A stretch of 64,000 nt of DNA from Tetrapisispora phaffii CBS 4417 (GCF_000236905.1 NC_016524.1:62001-126000), one strand, 5' to 3'. Positions 1 to 9,899 are shown, counted from the first letter of the stretch. A program made the numbers and translations. Notes: generated by a model from the sequence alone, not told the origin.

Positions 1-1287
1 AAAATTAGTGTAATAACGATATGGTTATTAAGAAAGTCACAGGCTTTCCAATTACAAGGAACTTTGAAGTATTATGATTCAGCTGAGAAATTCAGATTGA
101 ATTATAATGGCAATGCAAAGGAAGAATACGACGGTGTGGATGTCAATACAGAAACTGATCATGGTAATTACTTGGACAATAATTCTGGTTACGATGATGA
201 TGGTGAAACAGGTCTTGAAAATGTATATGATGGTCTTGAGGAATCATTGTCAGAGCAAAAGGAAGTTTACAATGAAAATTTTGAAACCTCGACTTCAAGA
301 AACGAGGATTACAAAAACGTCAAGATCTCACAAGATTTTTATGATAGATTAGTTTACTTTAGCAAAGTTTGTGCAATGACTAGTTGCATTTCAGACAATT
401 TGATAAAAGAAAACAAAACGTTTGCTGAAGGTGGATGCCCTGGCCATCTAAAATTTTGTAAAGATCCAATTGACAACCCTACTTACACTAGAACCAGGAT
501 TGAAATGGTTCTGAGCGCAGATAAAGGAGAATTGGGGACTGGTTATGTTATTGTAGACCATAAAAGAAAGGTTGTCATAATTGCCTTTAGAGGATCTTCT
601 ACTAGACAAGACTGGTTTAGTGACTTCCAAATATATCCTGTAGATTATGAACCAGCTTCGTTGGTTGCATATAATAAGTTAGTTAATAAACGAATCATTC
701 CAGAATGTCATAATTGTAAGATTCACAGAGGATTTTACAGGTTCAAGGAAACTTTAGGCCCACTTTTCCTAGATAAAATCGAAGCAATATTTAATAAATA
801 TCCAGACTACCGTGCAGTTGTTTCGGGGCACTCGTTAGGTGCTGCTATGGCTAGTATCACTGGTATTGAATTGAAATTGAGAGGTTATAACCCAATCGTA
901 TTGACATATGCCACACCTAGAATGTTCAATACGGAGATGAGAGAGTGGATCGATACCATCTTTTCAACGGATCAAATACATTACACTTCAGTTTCTAAAG
1001 GTGTTGTTGATTACAATCATTGTGATAAAGGAGGATACTTCCGAGTTGTTCATAACCAAGATTACATTCCTATGGTGCCTCCATTTTATGAAGCTGCAGG
1101 CCTAGAACTTTTCATTAATAAAATAGAGTTGCCACATACTATTGATGATGTAGAGTACCGAGGTCATAAAAAGACATATTTTGAGGACATAACCAAACTA
1201 AATACAGTAAATCATGTTGAAGATTGGTTGCACACTTATGAACATAGAGCGTACTTCATTTTGATAGAAGGCTGTCACAATATCTAA
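1..1287 (+). CDS. LIH1: Class 3 (Rog1/LIH1-type) lipase, 5' end cut by window edge
   Basis: Probable triacylglycerol lipase of the alpha/beta-hydrolase lipase-3 family, like yeast Lih1 (YJR107W). The frame is open from base 1, so the true start and any signal peptide lie to the left; no ATG near position 64 supports a start there. The nucleophile-elbow motif GHSLG is visible, with its serine codon at 832-834. The oxyanion-side FRGSS motif lies upstream, a likely catalytic aspartate is in NQDYIPMVPP, and a histidine is in EHRAYF near the C-terminus. An acidic Asp/Glu/Asn-rich stretch of about 70 residues precedes the lipase domain and looks like a lineage-specific linker. The next gene is NNF1 (YJR112W), as expected for the YJR107-112 region. 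Family assignment is firm; LIH1 orthology rests on similarity and synteny. Confidence 0.85.
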   Translation, partial: KISVITIWLLRKSQAFQLQGTLKYYDSAEKFRLNYNGNAKEEYDGVDVNTETDHGNYLDNNSGYDDDGETGLENVYDGLEESLSEQKEVYNENFETSTSRNEDYKNVKISQDFYDRLVYFSKVCAMTSCISDNLIKENKTFAEGGCPGHLKFCKDPIDNPTYTRTRIEMVLSADKGELGTGYVIVDHKRKVVIIAFRGSSTRQDWFSDFQIYPVDYEPASLVAYNKLVNKRIIPECHNCKIHRGFYRFKETLGPLFLDKIEAIFNKYPDYRAVVSGHSLGAAMASITGIELKLRGYNPIVLTYATPRMFNTEMREWIDTIFSTDQIHYTSVSKGVVDYNHCDKGGYFRVVHNQDYIPMVPPFYEAAGLELFINKIELPHTIDDVEYRGHKKTYFEDITKLNTVNHVEDWLHTYEHRAYFILIEGCHNI

Positions 1288-1716
1288 AAAAACTGACGCC
1301 ATCAGTCTAACTAATAGTAAATGATTTTCTATTCTATACATATTAATAAATAGCTTACCAAAGTGCAATGCATCTTTATTTGATACTCGAATATATATTT
1401 CTGGCACTCAGAACTTTCATGTTGCTCAACTGCAGAATTTATATATTACTGTGTTAGTTCTGATGTGCTTAATTCGATTTTATAACCTTCATATATTACT
1501 TACGCGCACTAAATGTTTACATTCTTAAAACATGTAAATAAACTTGGAATAAATAAATGATATTGAATAATAAAATATACTTAAACAATATTGATTGCAG
1601 TTGTTTTGTCAATCAAGAGTACTTTTAAACATTGAAATTAGTTTTCAAGACTGAACTTTATATTATTTTGATATATAAAGTATACCAACAAGCATCACAA
1701 AACATTTGACGAAGAA
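1288..1716. other. Intergenic LIH1-NNF1
   Basis: AT-rich spacer holding the LIH1 3' region and the NNF1 promoter. TATATAAA-like runs occur around 1670-1680, about 40 bp before the NNF1 start. I see no RNA gene or conserved coding stretch. Confidence 0.6.
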
Positions 1717-2325
1717 ATGAATGAGCATAATCGGATTAGATATATAAGGTTTAATCAAGTCTTTGAAAAGGCATTTAGCCAATCGGTATCAAAATTACAA
1801 AGCTGGGATAAGTTAAGTTCCTGTTTTCCTGAATATTCAATGGAGGATGAGGGTGCAAGTAATTTAGAGAATTGCCAAAAACAAGTGATACAGTTTTGGA
1901 CTGAGCTTTGTAAACGTGAATTTAATGAAATACTTAAAGAAAAGAATGTTAAAGAGAAACTTGATTCACTAGATGATTTGATAGCAGAAGCAAAAGTTCG
2001 AGTGGCAGCTGAAAAGGGAAACCCAACAAAAAGTGACGCTAATATTATTTTAGATGAACTAGATGCCAAACAACTTCTAGAACTAAATTTGCATACACAA
2101 CGAGTAAAAACTATTAAAGATCTGGATATTAGATTAGACAGACTAAATAACATAAATACGTCTATTTCTGATAATATATTATCTTTAGAGAAGCAAATTG
2201 AAACCGAAAGAGAGGAATTAGATCAAATTTATAAAAAATATCTGGGTGACTCCATAAACAAGGAGAAGGATGAAGTTCTAGTTCAAGGTTTGCATGATAT
2301 GGTATTAGAACTCCAAGAACTTTAA
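1717..2325 (+). CDS. NNF1: Kinetochore MIND/Mis12 complex subunit Nnf1
   Basis: Component of the MIND (Mtw1-Nnf1-Nsl1-Dsn1) complex, which joins the inner kinetochore to Ndc80 and Spc105. The 202-residue product matches the length of yeast Nnf1 (201). It opens with a basic/aromatic segment (YIRFNQVFEKAFSQSV) followed by the Nnf1-like W-D-K-L-SSCFPEY region. Conserved FW-ELCK-EF follows near residues 64-75, and the remainder is largely coiled coil (about 80-200) with an LDELDAK segment. The ATG at 1717 is the first in frame and aligns with the family N-terminus. It lies between the LIH1 and EDE1 homologues; the EDE1 copy is convergent with it. Confidence 0.88.
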   Translation: MNEHNRIRYIRFNQVFEKAFSQSVSKLQSWDKLSSCFPEYSMEDEGASNLENCQKQVIQFWTELCKREFNEILKEKNVKEKLDSLDDLIAEAKVRVAAEKGNPTKSDANIILDELDAKQLLELNLHTQRVKTIKDLDIRLDRLNNINTSISDNILSLEKQIETEREELDQIYKKYLGDSINKEKDEVLVQGLHDMVLELQEL

Positions 2326-2713
2326 AAATAAAGCTGCATGACTATAGTAAACTTCTCGGAATGTAGAAGTTGAACATTAAGATAAATTGTAACATTGCTT
2401 AAACGTTTATATATTCTATATTTATTAATATTTAAATTAGATCTCGTTAAACAAATGAATGTTTATATTTAACATAATTATAAAAAATTATCGAATTTAA
2501 TACTCATCAAAAATCAAGCATACAGGTAACTCACGTTTCTTTTAAATACTCTGACGAACTAGAAATATTATATAAATTACCAAAATTTTAATTGAATTGC
2601 TCTAACATTGCCGTTGCATTCTCCTTAGAAAGATATGATATAAATAAACTATTCAGACATATGAATGATAGTTTCTTATTAAATTTTTAATCAGCTTTAG
2701 AATTTGATAACAC
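2326..2713. other. Convergent 3' region NNF1/EDE1
   Basis: About 390 bp of AT-rich DNA between two convergent stop codons, containing TATATA-type polyadenylation efficiency signals. No other feature is seen. Confidence 0.6.
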
Positions 2714-5113
2714 TTATTCGGCTGTTGTTAATGTCTCAGCAGTATCTACAACTTCATTATTAGGTTTCGTGCCTTCATCAGGTGTTATGTCTAAGTTGCC
2801 AAATTCATCATTCAACGCTGCTGCCACTTCATCTTTCTTAGGGATTTCATCCTCATCCTCATCCTCATCGCTAGAGTCACTCTCTTCAAGTTGAGGTTCT
2901 TGAATTGGAGGGAACTCTTCATCGATATCGTTGTAGTTTTCTGTAGGTTTGGTTGATTGTCCTTGTAATTCATTAATATTATCTGATAAATCTAATTCTT
3001 CTTTATCATCATTTGAAGGAGTAGCGGAATCCTTTTCTGTTTCTAAGTTGGAAGTTTTTTGATCAGTTAAATCATGTTCTTTGGCAGCTAGATTTTCTGC
3101 ATTATATTGTAAGTCTATAGTATCTTCTCTCAGAGATAATGGAGGATTGTTAGTAACAGACGAAGTTAAGGATTGAGATCTTGGAATTCCATACTCATTT
3201 AAATCACCTTCAAATCTATCATCAAGAATTTCGGCTGCATTTTCAAGTGTTTGCTCATCATCTGGTTCGCCTTCTGTTTGAGAGCCAATAACAGGTATAT
3301 CTTTATCAAATACATCACTTCCTTCTCTAGCATCACCCTCAGTAGATGCGGCACCTGATGGACTTTCAATTTTACTATCAACATCAACAGTTTTTTTATT
3401 ATACATATCTAATTTGATCAAGATATCGTCGACATTATCTGGAATGTCACCCAGGTTCAACTTCATTTGTCTTTCTGTCAATTCCTGTAATTCTTGAGCA
3501 TAATCAACATGCCTTGACTTTAATTTGTCATTTTCAGCTTCATATTCTTTTTGTCTAGCTGTAAACTCGTCGAATAATTGTTGCAATCTGTCAATTTTTT
3601 GGTCACATTTCTGTTCATTGTCCTCGATTTCTTTTGTTTCTTCTGCAATTTTAGTTTCGTAAGCTTTCAGTTCATTATTTCTGTTGTCTAATCCCTTATA
3701 TTTTTCTTGTAATTTAGCATGTTGTTGTTCAACAATTTTCTGATTTTCCAAGAAAGAGGTAAATTTGGAGATAAAAGTTGGCAGTGAAGCAGACAATAAG
3801 CTTAATTCACTTTGAAAGTTGTTGTTTTTTGTCTCAGTTGTCTCTAGTTGTTTCCTGTTGACATCTAATAACGAACTTTGTTGTTTATATTTAATTTGAT
3901 CTTCTTCTATTTTCTTAGTTAAAGTTTCAGAAGATGATTTCAAAGTTGTGATATTTTTAGTGAAATCATTTTTCTTCTTTATAGCGATCTTCAAATTTTC
4001 ATTCAATTGATTGATTTTTGTTAATTCAGAAGTGTTGTCTAATTCCAATTGATCCAAGTGTTTTTGTAAAGCTTTCAGTTCATTTTGTCTTTGAATTAAG
4101 TTTAATTCCAATTGTTCTGTCTCCTTGACGTTTTTGTCATGAGTGACATGTAGGTCCTCTAGTTTTGTCTCGATCTGCTTTTTAGTGGCATTGATACGAT
4201 TTAATTCATTGTTGATTCTCTTTTCTTTATCAACTGGAGCAGATGCGGCTGCAGTTGTGGTAGCGGCTGCAACGGCTGCAATAGGAGCCGCAGCGGCGGC
4301 GGCGGCTGCTGCAGATGTTGTCATTGAGGCAGCATTTGTGGCAGCTGGGAAAGAATCTGAAGGAATAGCAGAAACGGCACTTGGTGCGACATTTCTATTT
4401 ACTGTCTTAACATCTGGCACAGCTGCACTTGGTTGAAAGTTGACAGAGTCTAGTAACGATTGTGGCAAGGCTTCTGGTAGTTCGACACCTGCTTTTTTCT
4501 TTTGAATCAAGAACATTGCAATGGCGAACTCTTTCTTTGAGAAATCGGAACTATTATTGAAGTCAGCCAAATCCCAAACGTATGCCAATACATCTTGACT
4601 CAATTTTGATGACAAGAAGAAAGGAACCAGTTTGGAAGAGGACAAACGTCCTTGTTTGTCTACATCCAGAGACTCAAAGATCCTATCGAACTCTTGTTTC
4701 TTCGATTGACTCAAAGTCCAGTTACCAGTGACAGTGGATGACAAGGAAGCCTTACTCAAAGCTGGGGAAGCGGCAGTGGATGGAGTGCCTGGCATGGAAA
4801 TAGAGTCCCAAAGATATTGTGGCAACACAGAAGGAAGATGGTCTATAGTGATGCTTTTGTTAAGAAACAATTGGATCAAATGCATTGCCATGACGAATTG
4901 TGGTTCGGTCAAGACACCAGCAGCATTGACATCAGTAAGAGCCCAGATGGAACCCAGGATGTCGGTGCCGATATTTGCCTTCATGAAGATACCCCTTGCC
5001 TGTTCACCAGAGATGAAGTTCTGGTCGGGAGACTTTGATCTCTGATATAACTGAGTAAATTTAGCAATGTCATTTTTCGACAAAGCAGGAATTGAACCTT
5101 GTTGCGCAGACAT
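2714..5113 (-). CDS. EDE1: Short Ede1-like endocytic EH-domain scaffold
   Basis: Early endocytic scaffold related to yeast Ede1 (Eps15 homologue), which binds NPF motifs at clathrin-coated sites. The 799-residue product begins directly at the equivalent of the second Ede1 EH domain (IPALSKNDIAKF, residues about 8-105), followed by the third EH domain (about 130-225). Both keep the EH core (SIWALTDVNAAG and YVWDLADFNNSS). A poly-Ala linker (about 265-290), a long coiled coil (about 295-560) and an acidic Ser/Asp/Glu tail follow. The first EH domain and the C-terminal UBA domain of full-length Ede1 (about 1380 residues) are absent. It is probably a shortened duplicate retained after whole-genome duplication; whether a full-length copy exists elsewhere cannot be seen. 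The start ATG is followed by MSAQQGSIP. Confidence 0.85.
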   Translation of the reverse strand: MSAQQGSIPALSKNDIAKFTQLYQRSKSPDQNFISGEQARGIFMKANIGTDILGSIWALTDVNAAGVLTEPQFVMAMHLIQLFLNKSITIDHLPSVLPQYLWDSISMPGTPSTAASPALSKASLSSTVTGNWTLSQSKKQEFDRIFESLDVDKQGRLSSSKLVPFFLSSKLSQDVLAYVWDLADFNNSSDFSKKEFAIAMFLIQKKKAGVELPEALPQSLLDSVNFQPSAAVPDVKTVNRNVAPSAVSAIPSDSFPAATNAASMTTSAAAAAAAAAPIAAVAAATTTAAASAPVDKEKRINNELNRINATKKQIETKLEDLHVTHDKNVKETEQLELNLIQRQNELKALQKHLDQLELDNTSELTKINQLNENLKIAIKKKNDFTKNITTLKSSSETLTKKIEEDQIKYKQQSSLLDVNRKQLETTETKNNNFQSELSLLSASLPTFISKFTSFLENQKIVEQQHAKLQEKYKGLDNRNNELKAYETKIAEETKEIEDNEQKCDQKIDRLQQLFDEFTARQKEYEAENDKLKSRHVDYAQELQELTERQMKLNLGDIPDNVDDILIKLDMYNKKTVDVDSKIESPSGAASTEGDAREGSDVFDKDIPVIGSQTEGEPDDEQTLENAAEILDDRFEGDLNEYGIPRSQSLTSSVTNNPPLSLREDTIDLQYNAENLAAKEHDLTDQKTSNLETEKDSATPSNDDKEELDLSDNINELQGQSTKPTENYNDIDEEFPPIQEPQLEESDSSDEDEDEDEIPKKDEVAAALNDEFGNLDITPDEGTKPNNEVVDTAETLTTAE
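4243..4319 (-). repeat. GCN-type repeat encoding poly-alanine in EDE1
   Basis: A GC-rich run of alanine codons within the EDE1-like gene encodes an Ala-rich linker between the EH domains and the coiled coil. It is likely length-variable. Confidence 0.7.
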
Positions 5114-6456
5114 GGTGAGTGTAATGCGTGCGTGCGTGCGTCTATGGTGTTGTTTGCTAGCTTGGGTTCAATTACTACAAGTACACAGAAAAATGTCCTG
5201 ACGCATTATATGTAAGATAGTGATTGTATATATATGTGCATACGAAAGGTAAGGAAGCTCCAGCGACGACAATATAGTACTGTAAGAATATTCCATCGAG
5301 TTCCTGACCATGTTGGAAAGAATTCCACTGTCAAATTTCGCCCTATCGACGGATTTAGCAACGGAAATAATAATTTGGAGAATAGGGATAAGCCGGGTAA
5401 GCACAAACCCTATGTTCATCCAACAGGGCACCCATACCTTAGGGCTGCAGGCTCAATCCCACCAGTTGCTGCGTTGCTACTTGCTACCTGCTACCTGCCA
5501 AGTTCAAACCGCAAGTGCATGGACTGTGCAGCACACCCTTGTGGTTGCATAAGCTTGATCAGAAACTTCAGAGATCCATCACCCTTCCCTTCTAACAAGC
5601 CATCACGAGCAGCAGAATTTCCCATTCATATCCGACAACACACACACGAGGTTTCATTAGCAATGCTGTAAATATATCGAATGTATTGAAGAGAGAGCAA
5701 GAGACCACCAAGTATCAGTCTCGATGCCAGGTCTCCCAGCAGATCTCTCTTTCCGTCAACAAGGACCTGTTGCCGAACCGAAACAACGTAACTCCAGAGT
5801 CTTTAATTTCTTGTTTTAAGGACCATCTGGCATATCTTATTGCTGCTTCAGCAAGTGCAGAACCTAGTTCAGGACACACAGTTCGAAGTGCAATCCGGTC
5901 CTCTGGTGCTTCTAGTCCAGCATTACTACGTTAGCCCGGAAGCTGGCCGTCTATCCGAAATACACACAGGGTATCGTGCCTATTGCGGGAACAAGAAATA
6001 CACCGATAATATATACCTCAGACGCAGTACACGGCTCGAGCAATTGGCAGGCTAACGGCCAATAGACGAATGTGGTCCAATGAACGAATTGTCAGAGAAC
6101 AGTAGTGTTGGGTTTAAATCCCTTATGATGAGTACTGGGTTACTGGTGTTAATGGGAGCTGGACAAGATCATAAGAAATGTTGTCGGCGTGAGTTAGATG
6201 GTGATAGCAGTGGTCTCTATCAGATGGTGATAGTTCACTTAAAACTGTAGTTCCAATGACTGATGCTATTATATAAGAGTTGGAGGATTTACCAAGTCAG
6301 TAAGACTTTCAATCTCGATAAATCTTGTTGTGTATATGTCTTTTTACGTAAGTGTGAGATCTGGTCAAGAGTTATCCAAACATCGCGAGGTTCCTTCGCT
6401 CACACTTACGGTAATTTCAATAATAACACATACACACATATACTGCTCTATCCCAG
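5114..6456. other. Divergent promoter region EDE1/ECM13
   Basis: A 1.34 kb spacer between divergently transcribed genes. It starts with a (TGCG)n microsatellite at 5125-5140. A 12-bp direct repeat AGATGGTGATAG occurs at 6196-6207 and 6222-6233, and a CCAATGA box (possible Hap2/3/4/5 site) at 6077-6083. Frames of up to 145 codons exist, but they lack family resemblance and overlap in different frames, so I do not call them genes. In S. cerevisiae PSY4 and COR1 sit between these neighbours; no trace is recognised here. Confidence 0.6.
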
Positions 6457-6801
6457 ATGATGCCACAAGCTAGCTACTACACCGACTTGAGTCTGATTAA
6501 CACAGTACGTTCCAAACTATTAACATGCACTAGGAAGAGAAAACAAGAACGTAAAGATTTCAATCTACGGGTCTTGATTGGACACGCTAGTCTTTTGGAC
6601 AGATTGCTCGATGAGTATGAAGAGCGTGTGAATGCCTCACATAATGGTAACGACGAAGTGGAAGGATATGGTGATAATTATATTCTAAGCACACCAAAGC
6701 AACCACACAGCACTATTCTGTATCAACCAAAACCTCGACACCCAGACCAAATTCATCAAAAGCAATCTCAGCGACGTGCTCCACAGGCTGTGTCAGTGTA
6801 G
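6457..6801 (+). CDS. ECM13: Ecm13/YJR115W-family small protein
   Basis: Small protein of unknown biochemical role in the ECM13 (YBL043W)/YJR115W family. The 114-residue product has the family core near its N-terminus: LSLINTVRSKLLTCTRKRKQ, then FNLRVLIGHASLLDRLLDEYEE, roughly residues 10-55. The remaining tail is Pro/Gln/His-rich and poorly conserved. It starts at the first of two adjacent ATG codons. Its position between the EDE1 and PRE7 homologues matches the YBL041-YBL047 neighbourhood, which supports the assignment. ECM13 in S. cerevisiae was named from a cell-wall screen, but no activity can be inferred from this sequence. Confidence 0.72.
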   Translation: MMPQASYYTDLSLINTVRSKLLTCTRKRKQERKDFNLRVLIGHASLLDRLLDEYEERVNASHNGNDEVEGYGDNYILSTPKQPHSTILYQPKPRHPDQIHQKQSQRRAPQAVSV

Positions 6802-7574
6802 CGGAGACTTCGATACAGAAATATATATGGTTCGGTTGCATTTTAAAATTATATATTCTTTTATCTCTCTCACACACACACACAAATTACCGTTCTCGAC
6901 GAACTGGCTTCGTCTCATTTCATGTTTCCATAATGGCATGTGTTTTGAATCTAAAATAGATTATTTAAGCGTTAGATAATGTTTATAGTGATACATAACA
7001 AAATAATTACAAGTATCAAAACTCACACACACACTTTCTTCATACCCACGCCGGTCTTGTTGAGGGAATTATAGAGATGAGCCTCTTAACTTGCTTTCGT
7101 TCTTGACAGTCTGCTTTCCTATCGTCGTATCGTTCGTTGTAGATTCATTTTGACCTGCAACGGTTTTCTTGTCGGAAGCGTTTCCGCATCTTAACGGAAA
7201 CGCTTCCGAGTAGCAGCAACTTCATCATCATCATCGTACTTATTCTGTTCGTAGCGGTGGAACAGTTCGAAAGAACCCAAAACAGAACCGTCTCCCTTCT
7301 ATATCGCTCCTGATTAGGAAAGCTCTACACGAAGCCATAAAGAGGGATCTTTATCTTGGATACTAACCACATCGTCAGTTTGACTGATAACGATATTTGT
7401 TGTCTCTCTGGTGAAGGTTGATAGGATATAAAGGCGACATGAATTCGAGGACTATTCAGTACCTTCCTTTCCAGCTTTTCTGGATTTGTTCGGCACAGAT
7501 ATAGTAGTGTCACGATCGCTAGCTCTCATAGTTCTGCTGTATAATATATCTACGTATACATAAACGCTTCTGAG
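6802..7574. other. Intergenic ECM13-CPS1
   Basis: About 770 bp comprising the ECM13 3' region (CA repeats at about 6869-6883 and 7022-7033) and the CPS1 promoter, which contains a perfect 15-bp inverted repeat reported separately. GATA-type sequences (GATAA, GATAT) lie between 7385 and 7430. No gene is recognised. Confidence 0.6.
7172..7209. promoter_or_regulatory. Perfect inverted repeat with two CGG-N8-CCG sites, CPS1 promoter
   Basis: Arms TCGGAAGCGTTTCCG (7172-7186) and CGGAAACGCTTCCGA (7195-7209) are exact reverse complements separated by 8 bp. Each arm itself contains CGG-N8-CCG, the inverted-triplet layout used by Zn2Cys6 transcription factor dimers. It lies about 370 bp upstream of the CPS1 start. 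The repeat is seen directly; a regulatory role is inference. Confidence 0.5.
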
Positions 7575-9329
7575 ATGGGTCAGGTAGACGCAATTTCAAA
7601 TTCCGGCAATAAGTCGAAACTTTCCATGCTCACTAAGGTGTTTTATTTGGTTCTTTCGCTAGCTGTCGGTGCACATCTGTTTAATTACTTCTTAGGTGAT
7701 CAGTTCGAGGATTATTTGAAAGGAGGAACCTATGAAAATGAAATGTTGGGGGCTGCTGCCGGTAATAAATGCAATCGGTATGATAAGTTGCTGGGCAACA
7801 CCGAGGAGTACATTTTCAACAAGATAGTACAAAACGAAAGTTACAGAAACGCTACTGCCTATAAATTGGCTCGTGCTGTTCAAGTGGATACAACAATAGA
7901 AGATGATTACCCAAATCCAGAATTTCAACCAGACTTTCCAGGATGGGTGAAGTTTAAGAAACTGCACGCTCAATTAGAAAAGGATTTCCCATTGGTTTGG
8001 TCAAATCTAAAGGTGGAAACGGTCAATGGTTATTCGTTGTTGCTTACCTGGGAAGGTTCTGATGCTTCTTTGAAACCCAACTTGTTCATGGCTCATGAAG
8101 ATACAGTCCCTATTGACAATGCTACGGTAGATCAATGGGAGCATGCTCCATTCTCTGGGGATTTCGACGGTACTTACATATGGGGTCGTGGTTCAATTGA
8201 TGACAAAAATATGTTGATTGCAATGTTGGAAAGTGTCGAATTCATCTTGCAAAATGAACCGGACTTTAAGCCAAAGCGTGGATTACTGCTCGCGTTAGGT
8301 GCAGATGAAGAAATATCAGGGTATTTTGGAAACGCATATATCAAAGATATCCTTCTAGAAAGATATGGTGAAGACGGTGTTTACTCTATTGTCGATGAAG
8401 GTGGTATTGGTATTAGCAAATTGGGAGATATTTGGGTTGCATCACCAGCTACTGGTGAGAAGGGTCAATTGAACTTACACTTCAAAGTTAACGGCGCGGG
8501 TGGCCATGCTTCTGTTCCACCAGACCACACTACTGTTGGTATTGCCTCTGCTATTATTGCTGAAATCGAAAGTCAAAAATTCCCTCAATTATATACTGAG
8601 CATAATCCAATTGCAAAATTAATGCAATGTGCAGCAGACAACTCACATATGTTACCACCAAGTTTGAAAAAAGATATTAGACATGCCACTAGGGATGAAG
8701 CTGCTAAACAGAGAGTTCTAGGTTTTATTAACAGAATGGGTGGTAAATTAGTCTCTTATTTATTCCGTACCTCCCAAGCAGCTACAATTGTCGATGGTGG
8801 TGTTAAGGCTAACGCAATTCCAGAAACTACTGACTTCAACATCAATTCAAGAATCTCAGTCGAGTCTTCCGTCCAAGAAACAATCGACAAGCTAGTCTCC
8901 CAGGCAATGGTAGTTGTCAAGAAATTTGACCTAGGTTTGACGGTGTTAGGAAAGGAAATTTTGCCAAAGACTGCCAATGGTGACGTTATAGTGTCCGTTC
9001 TTAACAAATTAGAGCCAGCTCCAGTTTCACCAACCAACGAGGTATGGTCTGAATTTGCTGGTTCAATTAAAGGTTTCTTTGAAGATATAATATTCCCAAA
9101 CAAATTGCAACAGCAAGTCGATCTTATCGTCGCTCCATCGGTGATGCCAGCTAACACTGACACATGGCATTATTGGCAATTGACCAAGAATATTTATAGA
9201 TTCCAACCTGCTTTAGTCAATTTGGAATTGGTCTCTCATATCCATTCTTCTAATGAGCACATTGACTTAGACACATTGATGTATGCCGTGGGTTTTTTCT
9301 ACAACTATATTCATGTTATTAATAAATAA
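7575..9329 (+). CDS. CPS1: Vacuolar carboxypeptidase S (M20 metallopeptidase)
   Basis: Zinc carboxypeptidase that releases C-terminal residues from peptides in the vacuole. Length is 584 residues (yeast Cps1 is 576). It has a short cytosolic tail with lysines, a single signal-anchor segment at about residues 22-41 (VFYLVLSLAVGAHLFNYF), then the M20 catalytic domain. Visible metal and catalytic motifs are MAHEDTVP (His174, Asp176), GSIDD (Asp209, Asp210), the ADEE pair (Glu245, Glu246), a VDEGG segment near 275, and a late His in the HSSNEHI region. Several Asn-X-Ser/Thr sites suit a luminal glycoprotein. Yeast Cps1 reaches the vacuole through the multivesicular-body pathway, which uses ESCRT-II, whose Vps25 subunit is encoded at 16.7 kb here. 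S. cerevisiae CPS1 is on chromosome X left, so local synteny does not help the call. Confidence 0.93.
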   Translation: MGQVDAISNSGNKSKLSMLTKVFYLVLSLAVGAHLFNYFLGDQFEDYLKGGTYENEMLGAAAGNKCNRYDKLLGNTEEYIFNKIVQNESYRNATAYKLARAVQVDTTIEDDYPNPEFQPDFPGWVKFKKLHAQLEKDFPLVWSNLKVETVNGYSLLLTWEGSDASLKPNLFMAHEDTVPIDNATVDQWEHAPFSGDFDGTYIWGRGSIDDKNMLIAMLESVEFILQNEPDFKPKRGLLLALGADEEISGYFGNAYIKDILLERYGEDGVYSIVDEGGIGISKLGDIWVASPATGEKGQLNLHFKVNGAGGHASVPPDHTTVGIASAIIAEIESQKFPQLYTEHNPIAKLMQCAADNSHMLPPSLKKDIRHATRDEAAKQRVLGFINRMGGKLVSYLFRTSQAATIVDGGVKANAIPETTDFNINSRISVESSVQETIDKLVSQAMVVVKKFDLGLTVLGKEILPKTANGDVIVSVLNKLEPAPVSPTNEVWSEFAGSIKGFFEDIIFPNKLQQQVDLIVAPSVMPANTDTWHYWQLTKNIYRFQPALVNLELVSHIHSSNEHIDLDTLMYAVGFFYNYIHVINK

Positions 9330-9899
9330 AATTTATTGCAAGGTATATATAAATATAAATAAAAAAATTACTATTGTTCATGTTTCAAAATGTGACATGC
9401 CATTTATTGAGCCAATTTTCTTATCTGGACGTGACCCGTTGACTCAGTTATCTTTGATAAGTAGCTACAATCGACGGTTTTTGACAATGGCAAAATTAAC
9501 ACCAGCATATAGTATTAAAATACAATAGACCTGGCATAATCATGTTTACAATTGCTTAGGTTACCTACTAATAGAATCATATCTAATGACAGTTGGTTCA
9601 CTTGTGAGTCGTCCACCGCTTGGTCCTTCCTCATACTTAAGGATATACACCGGTCACGTGATATTGTCAGAATATCATGAACCACGGCCTGAACACCTTA
9701 CCAGTATTCAAAGGGTGGCAAAAAATCGAAGTACGAAACTGGTACTAGTTAATATGGACTATTATATAAATAGATATATGGATGATCAAGTATTTGAAAG
9801 ATTTATGTTGTGATTACAATGGAAGGGAGACGGTATCGTGTGTGAATATTGCGGTGAATACCTTTATAAACTGAACGATCCTATAAGTCTACGTCTGCG
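9330..9899. other. Intergenic CPS1-PRE7 with proteasome promoter
   Basis: About 570 bp with the CPS1 3' region and the PRE7 promoter. A TGACTCA (Gcn4-type) heptamer lies at 9440-9446, a GGTCACGTGAT E-box has its core at 9655-9660, and the Rpn4 PACE element is reported separately. No gene is seen. Confidence 0.6.
9714..9722 (+). promoter_or_regulatory. PACE element (Rpn4 site) of PRE7
   Basis: GGTGGCAAA, the exact proteasome-associated control element bound by Rpn4, lies about 178 bp upstream of the PRE7 start codon. Rpn4 sites at this distance are typical of yeast proteasome genes, so PRE7 is probably coordinated with other proteasome subunits. Confidence 0.85.

Noticed and set aside
4143..4436. 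Ala-rich frame opposite EDE1
   Set aside because: It is the antisense shadow of the EDE1 poly-Ala and coiled-coil codons.
5234..5671. 145-codon plus-strand frame in the EDE1/ECM13 spacer
   Set aside because: Competing overlapping frames in the same stretch and no family resemblance; it lies in a divergent promoter.
9655..9660. CACGTG near PRE7 as a centromere element
   Set aside because: It lies in a promoter beside an Rpn4 site and lacks CDEIII; treated as a possible Cbf1-type site.
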